Origin: Oopsacas minuta
Taxonomy: Eukaryota > Porifera > Hexactinellida > Lyssacinosida > Leucopsacidae
Length of the DNA stretch: 64,000 nucleotides
Direction: 5' to 3'
Assembly (NCBI GenBank): GCA_024704765.1
Contig: JAKMXF010000343.1
Coordinates: forward strand, 620,001 to 684,000
How positions within the stretch are numbered: position 1 is the stretch's first letter; each line of letters opens with the position of its first letter. Below the pieces are notes generated by a model. The model was not told the origin of the DNA and searched no databases. It was given only the letters and a program-made list of their open reading frames with translations. The translations under genes and the position numbers were made by a program. This document shows, piece by piece, positions 57,747-64,000 of the stretch.

Positions 57747-60100
57747 CTTTTGAGGGCCCTATTTGGACACGGCGATAAGCCCGAACAGGCCTTGAGCTTC
57801 GGCCGGGCTTGTGACTCTACTGACTACGTATATTTGAGTATTTATAAAGGCTCTTATTGCACAATTATGTAAGTATAGTTAAAGAAGTCAATGTCTCGGC
57901 ACGGAGAGTGCAGCTCAGGCCTCCGGTCATTTTCTACCTAAATACATATGATTAGTCGTTGTGCCAAATTATAGAAATCTAGCGATGGATAAACTAACCT
58001 GTAAATAACGCTGTCAAACGCCAACTGAAAATTGTGCCTGTTGACATCTATCCCTAATTTCATTTCCATCCCCCTCCATATATTCAATTTGTTTCTGAAA
58101 TTCATCTTGGTGTAATTGGACAGTGAATCTCTAGAATAGCGAGCGCATAGAGCGAGGAAAAGAATTTAGTATAGGGGGTGTGTAGGGATTTTGGCAAATG
58201 TATAGGGTAAAATGGAAGCTCCGTACAGGTATATGGGCCTGATAGGTTGGCAGGTATGTGTTACAACAAATTCATATCTGAATTTTGCGACCTTTAGCTC
58301 CTGCAAACTCATCCATCAAATCATCAAAATCGATGCTATCTAGTATTGTATTTCTTATTTAATATTTCCATGAGGCTTAGAGTGGAGATGAGCAAAAATT
58401 CTTCTCACCAGAAAAATTAGTCCCCCTAGTGTAGGCCCTGGGCAAGTGTCCAGTTAGCTCATTCATAAAGACGGCACTTTTGAATGGCCATTTAGTTAAG
58501 GGTCAATTGGAATGGATTCTCTTTTCCATATAATAGATTCTGCCACAAAAACATTAAGAATGTTACCGAATACACAGACTTGGAAACATGTTGTTACGTT
58601 TGCGTAATTCTCTAGAGTCTAGATGTTTGAATTGTGACCTTATGGGCCCCAAAAGACCCAAAACCATTGATCTTTAAGCCCTAGAGGTCAATATTTTTTC
58701 GAGAATCTATGAAGGGACTCTAATATATCCCCATTCACCTAACAATATGTATTTTAGATCATCCATAAAGTTTTTGGAGCGATAAGTACTTAAATGTCAG
58801 AGAGAAAGTATTCCAACCAACGCTGACTTAGTACAATGAAAAGTGCCCCTACAAAATTAACTCTCAACCTCTACTGTGTAAACGATTATTATTTTTTTAC
58901 AAAAATTTTAAATGGCGATCTGAGTAACTTTTTACGCTGAATCCGACTTAGAAGAATAGAATATTTATCATTTAGAGGTATACTAGCATTCCATATTTGC
59001 ATTCATTTCCCAAAGGATAACCTAAAATCTTGTGGTATAACAGGGAGTCGCGCAAAAGACTTTTTGTACATGGGATACATCTTGACATCTCTAAAAACAT
59101 ATCTAAAACAGAAAATGTTCTGGAACATTGGATGTTTTATGCCACCCTAGTCATTGGGGCCCGTAATGGAGGCTCAGCCTCCTCAATCTTTATCATATTT
59201 TCCGATAACTTAGGGGCTTTGAAGAATAGTAATCGATGTATGGTGATACAGCCGACAAGTAAATATACTAGACTGGTTATCCCTATTGAAATTTAGTTAT
59301 TTTCTTTAATTTTCATTAAATTTTTACTATTATCACTTATTGAAGGATCTCTCCCATATTATGGATGTATTTAGTTTTGGAAACTACACTTAAACCATAA
59401 ATCATCTAATATACTTAAATAAAATATGTGATATATTTACAACCTAAATTCTGATGGGAGGATATATAATTATATAGCCCCTAACCCTTCTGGGAGCGCT
59501 ACTGGGCTTTGGTGTTTCAGTTTATATATCTATTTTGGGGAGGAGCGCGTAACCAAAAATTCATTTGAGGGAGGGTGAAAATTTTCTAATATCTAAATAT
59601 ATAAGAAAGTCTGGGATTCTATCGTTATGATTTGTAATTTGAAAATAAATATTTTAAAATGGCTGACTTACCCAATTTAATTTAAATGAAATATAAACAG
59701 ATTCGTCTATCCATTTCAATCAAATTTCGTTAGAAAATTTTCAAGTTGTAATATAAAACACCAAAGAAATTTTCAATGCTCGCTGTAAATTCATGTCAAT
59801 TCCACACCTCCACAAAATATTTCTTAGATTATCAATAAAAGAAATCAAAAATTCAATATGGTATAATATCGATATAACTTACAAAAAATGATTAGGGTGC
59901 TCAAGATATTCCAGGAAGCGCTCAGTACCCCTTGGCAACGTGATTTTGGTATATCCACTGATTATTACATAGCCTCTCCATATGGGAATCGCTCGCGCCG
60001 CCTATGACCCTAGTATGTATGTATATTTTGATGCATCAGTTGTTCCTTGAGGTTGAAAACACAAATCGCTTAGGACTAATTATGTTATCTGTACGGTATC

Positions 60101-60172
60101 GTGTATAAGGGCAACCTCTGAGATACGGCACAAAATTATTCTCCCGATGATGCCGTATCTCGGAGGTTTACC
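60101..60172 (+). mobile_element. Truncated right end of the 18.3-kb pogo-like MITE
   Basis: GTGTATAAGGGCAACCTCTG to CCGTATCTCGGAGGTTTACC closely matches 18745-18815. The left part is missing. Confidence 0.7.
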
Positions 60173-60525
60173 ATCCATATCAGTTGGCTTTAGGCACATG
60201 AAGTGCGTATATTTTTAGCGTATGGGAAGTCATATTGAAGGACTCCGTAGATAACACGGATTCACCTAAATTCTTTGTGGAATGTAAGTTATCCGATTTC
60301 ACACATTTCCGTATATAGTAATATCCTTATTATATCGACATCAGTTAGCTTTAGACAGATATAATGCACTAATTTCACTTCGAGCCGGATGAATATCCTA
60401 CATAATTGTAGAAATACATGTCATCAGTCCAGACTCCAGAAAAGCATATATTTTGGAAATGTGCCAATTTTTGCTTAGTAAGCACTAATCTAAGAAATTA
60501 TTTACTCTAAATTGATCTGTCTTAG

Positions 60526-60836
60526 ATGTATGTATGTATGTATGTATGTATGTATGTATGTATGTATGTATGTATGTATGTATGTATGTATGTATGTATG
60601 TATGTATGTATGTATGTATGTATCGGTATGTATGTATGTATGTATGTATGTATGTATGTATGTATGTATGTATGTATGTATGTATGTATGTATGTATGTA
60701 TGTATGTATGTATGTATGTATGTATGTATGTATGTGAATGTATGTATGTATGTATGTATGTATGTATGTATGTATGTATGTATGTATGTATGTATGTATG
60801 TATGTATGTATGTATGTATGTATGTATGTATGTATG
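60526..60836. repeat. (ATGT)n microsatellite, 311 bp
   Basis: About 77 tetranucleotide units with interruptions near 60623 (ATCGGT) and 60734 (GTGAAT). All frames on both strands stay open, but the encoded MYVC or HTYI repeats are artefacts. Confidence 0.97.
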
Positions 60837-61589
60837 ACTCAATGGTCTACTGTATATTATATTATCACCATTCTGATATATCTTAGCATTTTGAGTGCCG
60901 CTCCTATAGGAATGGCCAATTGGCATGGATGTGCAATGTGCGTAGATCCGTTCGTCCACCAATCCTGCAAAATATAGTAGGCCGATAGAATTAAAATTGG
61001 TAAAGGTATATAGGTACATTTTGGGCCGGAGATTTGCACCTACGTTATATAAAATCTTAAAATATGGGCTTATCGCACAGAAGATAAGTCTCTCATGTTA
61101 AGCAAAGTTAGAGGTAATTCTTAATAAGTTATGGCTATCACTAATATAAATTAATATAAAGATGGTTCCACCACTTACCACCATTCAGTCTATTTTCCAC
61201 CAGTTTCCACCATTCAGTCAAACCTGTTAAATATTGCATCTTTCATCAAAGAGTAGAGATGAAATGATCTATAGATGCATTTATGCAAAAGTTAGCTTGT
61301 TCTTGAGTTACATTATAGACAATGGGGCATTTTTATGAATATTCAATAATAACTCTATAATCGTGGATTTTTTTTCAACCAGACAATGGTAGAAAACTAT
61401 GGCACCATGGATCATTAGGATTGTCAATCGACCCTATTTTCCTGGCGTTCTAAATCATTGAATGTAGTGGATTTCATTAAGGATTTTTGTATATTTAATC
61501 TCTAAGCCAATACTATTTTTACTTTTTAACAATTACGCTAATGAGGAAAGGTTAAGCAATTAGAGCCCTGAATGAGACCGTAACAAGCT

Positions 61590-62080
61590 GGGAAATCCCA
61601 GGAATTTTTGGACTAAGAGAAACCTGAGTTTGTCCTAACTTGTGTTGAAATTTTGGAAAATGTCCTAACTTAAAATTGGATTTAGTCCTAACTTCTAAAT
61701 TGGAATTTGATCTAACTTTTGATATTGGATTTTGTACTAACTTTCAAAATGTTTAGGGGGACGCGGATTAGTAGATAAACCAGCTAAAAAATTGTTGGCT
61801 ACCTCATGGTTGTTGGCTTGTGTATTTTCAAGGAAATATAGTAAATTATGGGACAAATTGAGCATCTGAGTTTTCTGTAAAATTCAGTACTTGAGTTTAG
61901 GACAAATTCCAGCGAATCAATCCAATATCGCAATTTAGGATACAACCCAATTTCGAAAGTTAGGACCAAATCCAATTTATGTTAGGACATTTTCCAAAAT
62001 TTCAATTACAAGTTAGTACAAATTCCAATCCTGATGCTTAGGACAAAATCCCAAATTTTTAGGACAAATTCCAGCTATCT
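61590..62080. repeat. Fold-back element with GTCCTAACTT subrepeats
   Basis: The left arm (61590-61745) has five spaced GTCCTAACTT-like units (~27-bp period) with AATTGGATTT between them. The right arm (61895-62080) carries the inverse, AAGTTAGGAC/TTAGGACAAA, with the same spacing. Both arms share TGAAATTTTGGAAAATGTCC or its inverse. Unit number and order correspond, so the arms descend from one sequence. Confidence 0.7.
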
Positions 62081-62754
62081 TGCTCTAAGCCTAACGGATC
62101 AATACCTTGGGCAAGACTATGAATCGAGGTCAGCTTTTAACGTTCGAGATGGCTGTAGCCCCCTAGGCATGGAGCAAGGCTTGCTCTCCGGACAGAAATG
62201 TGTCATAGATGATAAATTATATTTTTCATTAGTTATGAAGGAAGGTCCAACGGATTGAATAATTATTAGGTTAGCTCTCGATCATTTAGGGATGCAAGGT
62301 TGGATTCTGTTAGCCTGTTAATCGGTTAACCGAAAAGTGTCATTTCCACCAATATATTCAATGTTCCTTGGGGTTTGGAAGTACGAAATTATATTTAAAC
62401 GAATTTTGCTAGTTCGGTATTTATTAGATGCTACATTTTAGTTCCATATTCTAAAATTTCAATCATTCGAAAAGATATAATCGCATCACGATTGCATATA
62501 TAATAGTAGTGTATTAATATTTTCTATTTTAGTCACAAAACGCCATTGATTGTATTAAAGAATAATTGCAGCAATTAACTGGTTAACCTCTATTATCGAA
62601 AGGTTTTAACTGCCTCCTTCATTGGGTTAACCAACCCCAGCCCTGAGGGGTGGTAAATTTTCAATTTTGGCAGTTTCGTTCCCCATGGCCGCCTAACCTT
62701 GCTCCTGAACGGATTGCTGACTTATGTATTCTATAGGATGGTAAAATATTGCAG

Positions 62755-63475
62755 AAAATATCCAGCCGACAAACTGGTAGTAGTGCAGCTCAGGTTTATG
62801 TATTTCAAATTCTATTGATAAAATTCCGAATAATTATCATACAATGACCCCCTGTCTAACTTTTAACGAAATCTCTAGCATCAATTAGAAATATGTTCAA
62901 AAAATGTGAAAATATGATAAATCTAATAGATTTATATTTGAAAATGAAAATTTTGTAACCTATATACTCTACTACCCCTTACTAGCAGTTAAAATGAAAT
63001 CTCTAGTATGATTTGAAAAATAGACCAGAAGGTGTGAAATATGACTAATCATATGATAAATCATTTAGATGTAGATTTAGAAATGTCAAAATTTAAATCT
63101 ACATACTCAATGACCCTTACTAACAGTTAGAACGAATCTCTACCATGATTTTGAATAATATACGAAAAGGTGTGAAAATATGATTATTCATATGATAAAA
63201 CTGTGAATTTGTAACTTTCAGACTCTGAAATTCTCAAAATCGGACTCTACGCACCCAATTTCTCCTTGACAACATGTTGAAACCTAATCTCTAGCTTGCT
63301 TTTGTATTTTACATAGAAAGGTGTGAAATATTCCCTTTAAAAATAATCATACCCGTCGCGCAAATCTCCGACCCAAAATGTATATGTAAGCTAATTTTAA
63401 TGTTGATTCAACTGCTAGATTTCGCTTGGCCGCGCGGACGGACGGCCATGCCATTGGGGCATCTCCCTATAGGAG
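62755..63475 (+). repeat. Dispersed repeat family B, copy 2
   Basis: Starts AATATCCAGCCGACAAACTG and ends CCATGCCATTGGGGCATCTC. Internal units (CTCTAGCATCAATTAGAAAT, GGTGTGAAAATATGATTATT, CTCAAAATCGGACTCTACGC) follow the order seen at 16977-17765. Confidence 0.65.
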
Positions 63476-64000
63476 CAGCACTAAAACTGCAAACGTAACA
63501 ATTCCAAAATTATCCACGGTGTGATGACATAAAATCTTTGTATTGAATTTGAAGAGATGTACAAGTACATGTTTTGATAGATATTAAGTTGGACTATATT
63601 TTTCAAACATTATACAGTAGATTTGAGTAAGACGAGACCTGAATTTTGTTCTTTTCCTTATATAAAACCTTACTAAATACACTTCCCCCGACAATAATAT
63701 ACGGTTCGACAGTGGAAACTTCGTTACAAAATTCATCTTAAGAAAAAGAATGTTAAAGAATCATGGCGATGGAAAGCCCAACCGTTTGAGGTTCAACTGT
63801 GGCGCTCCCAGGGTGGCGCAAACGAGGCATGTGCCCGGTCAGGCCTCGGTTTTTCCCGATCCTCAGACCTCCACTGCCCATTATATGATAACATTTTGCA
63901 CCGCGTTTGAAATCTTGGGACCGCTCCTGGAGTTCAATTAAGTGTAACTTAGATATTTATTGAACAAAGACTCAAATCATAAATTTAGCTTCGGTCTCCT

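Larger units (their letters stand above)
57500..64000. other. Gene-free 3' flank
   Basis: No ORF shows protein-like features or splice-consistent exons. Contents are repeats listed separately. A possible hAT-like pair (AGGGATGCAAGGTTGG near 62289 and CCAACCCCAGCCCT near 62630) is too diverged to call. GC-rich DNA at 63770-63880 is unexplained. Confidence 0.5.

Noticed and set aside
59030-59296. 88-codon ORF in the 3' flank, considered as a final PLC exon
   Set aside because: No similarity to the end of PRIP proteins and no acceptor in a compatible phase.
60512-61019. Long ORFs of MYVC and HTYI repeats on both strands
   Set aside because: They are translations of the ATGT microsatellite, with no composition or motif of a real protein.
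63750-63941. 63-codon ORF in GC-rich DNA near the window end
   Set aside because: No homology recognised; probably repeat-derived. A partial exon of a gene beyond the window cannot be excluded.

Overview
This is a eukaryotic, almost certainly metazoan, AT-rich genomic window. It has GT-AG introns, few genes, and many short inverted-repeat transposons. The gene content (a phospholipase C of the PRIP/PLCL type, an animal-like glycogen branching enzyme, a RING-less TRIM/NHL-like protein, a TM2-domain membrane protein, and an FN3 type I membrane protein) points to an invertebrate animal. A sponge or other non-bilaterian is a guess, not a demonstrated placement.

Layout. Positions 1-686 (+) hold the 3' exon of an FN3/transmembrane protein. 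Positions 687-5100 are transposon debris: a hAT-type MITE with a perfect 8-bp target duplication, a mariner-type MITE nested inside it, hAT transposase remnants and a second hAT-type MITE. A single-exon glycogen branching enzyme lies at 5159-7255 (-) and a single-exon coiled-coil/beta-propeller protein at 8122-9384 (-). A dead Tc1/mariner element (11390-12683) and a hAT remnant (about 13030-13290) precede a TM2-domain gene at 13825-14424 (+). Positions 14425-26398 are essentially gene-free apart from a frameshifted multi-pass membrane protein relic (21269-22038).

From 26399 to about 57499 (+) runs one gene of at least 21 exons. I joined it by matching splice phases across every intron. It encodes about 1040 residues: an RVSF motif, PH, two canonical EF-hand loops, PLC X and Y boxes, C2, and a C-terminal helical extension typical of the PRIP (PLC-related, catalytically inactive) family. 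Unlike vertebrate PRIPs, every catalytic residue of PLC-delta1 that I could align is kept. Its 8-kb intron 6 contains an intronless coiled-coil gene of 909 codons on the same strand. Other introns hold long inverted repeats and repeats carrying TGACGTCA sites.

Positions 57500-64000 show no convincing gene: a 311-bp ATGT microsatellite, a fold-back element with internal subrepeats, and a second copy of a repeat also found near 17 kb.

The host genes do not form an operon or an obvious shared pathway. One common feature is that several have a splice-acceptor-like AG within 0-20 nt of the start codon. That fits 5'-UTR introns or spliced-leader trans-splicing.
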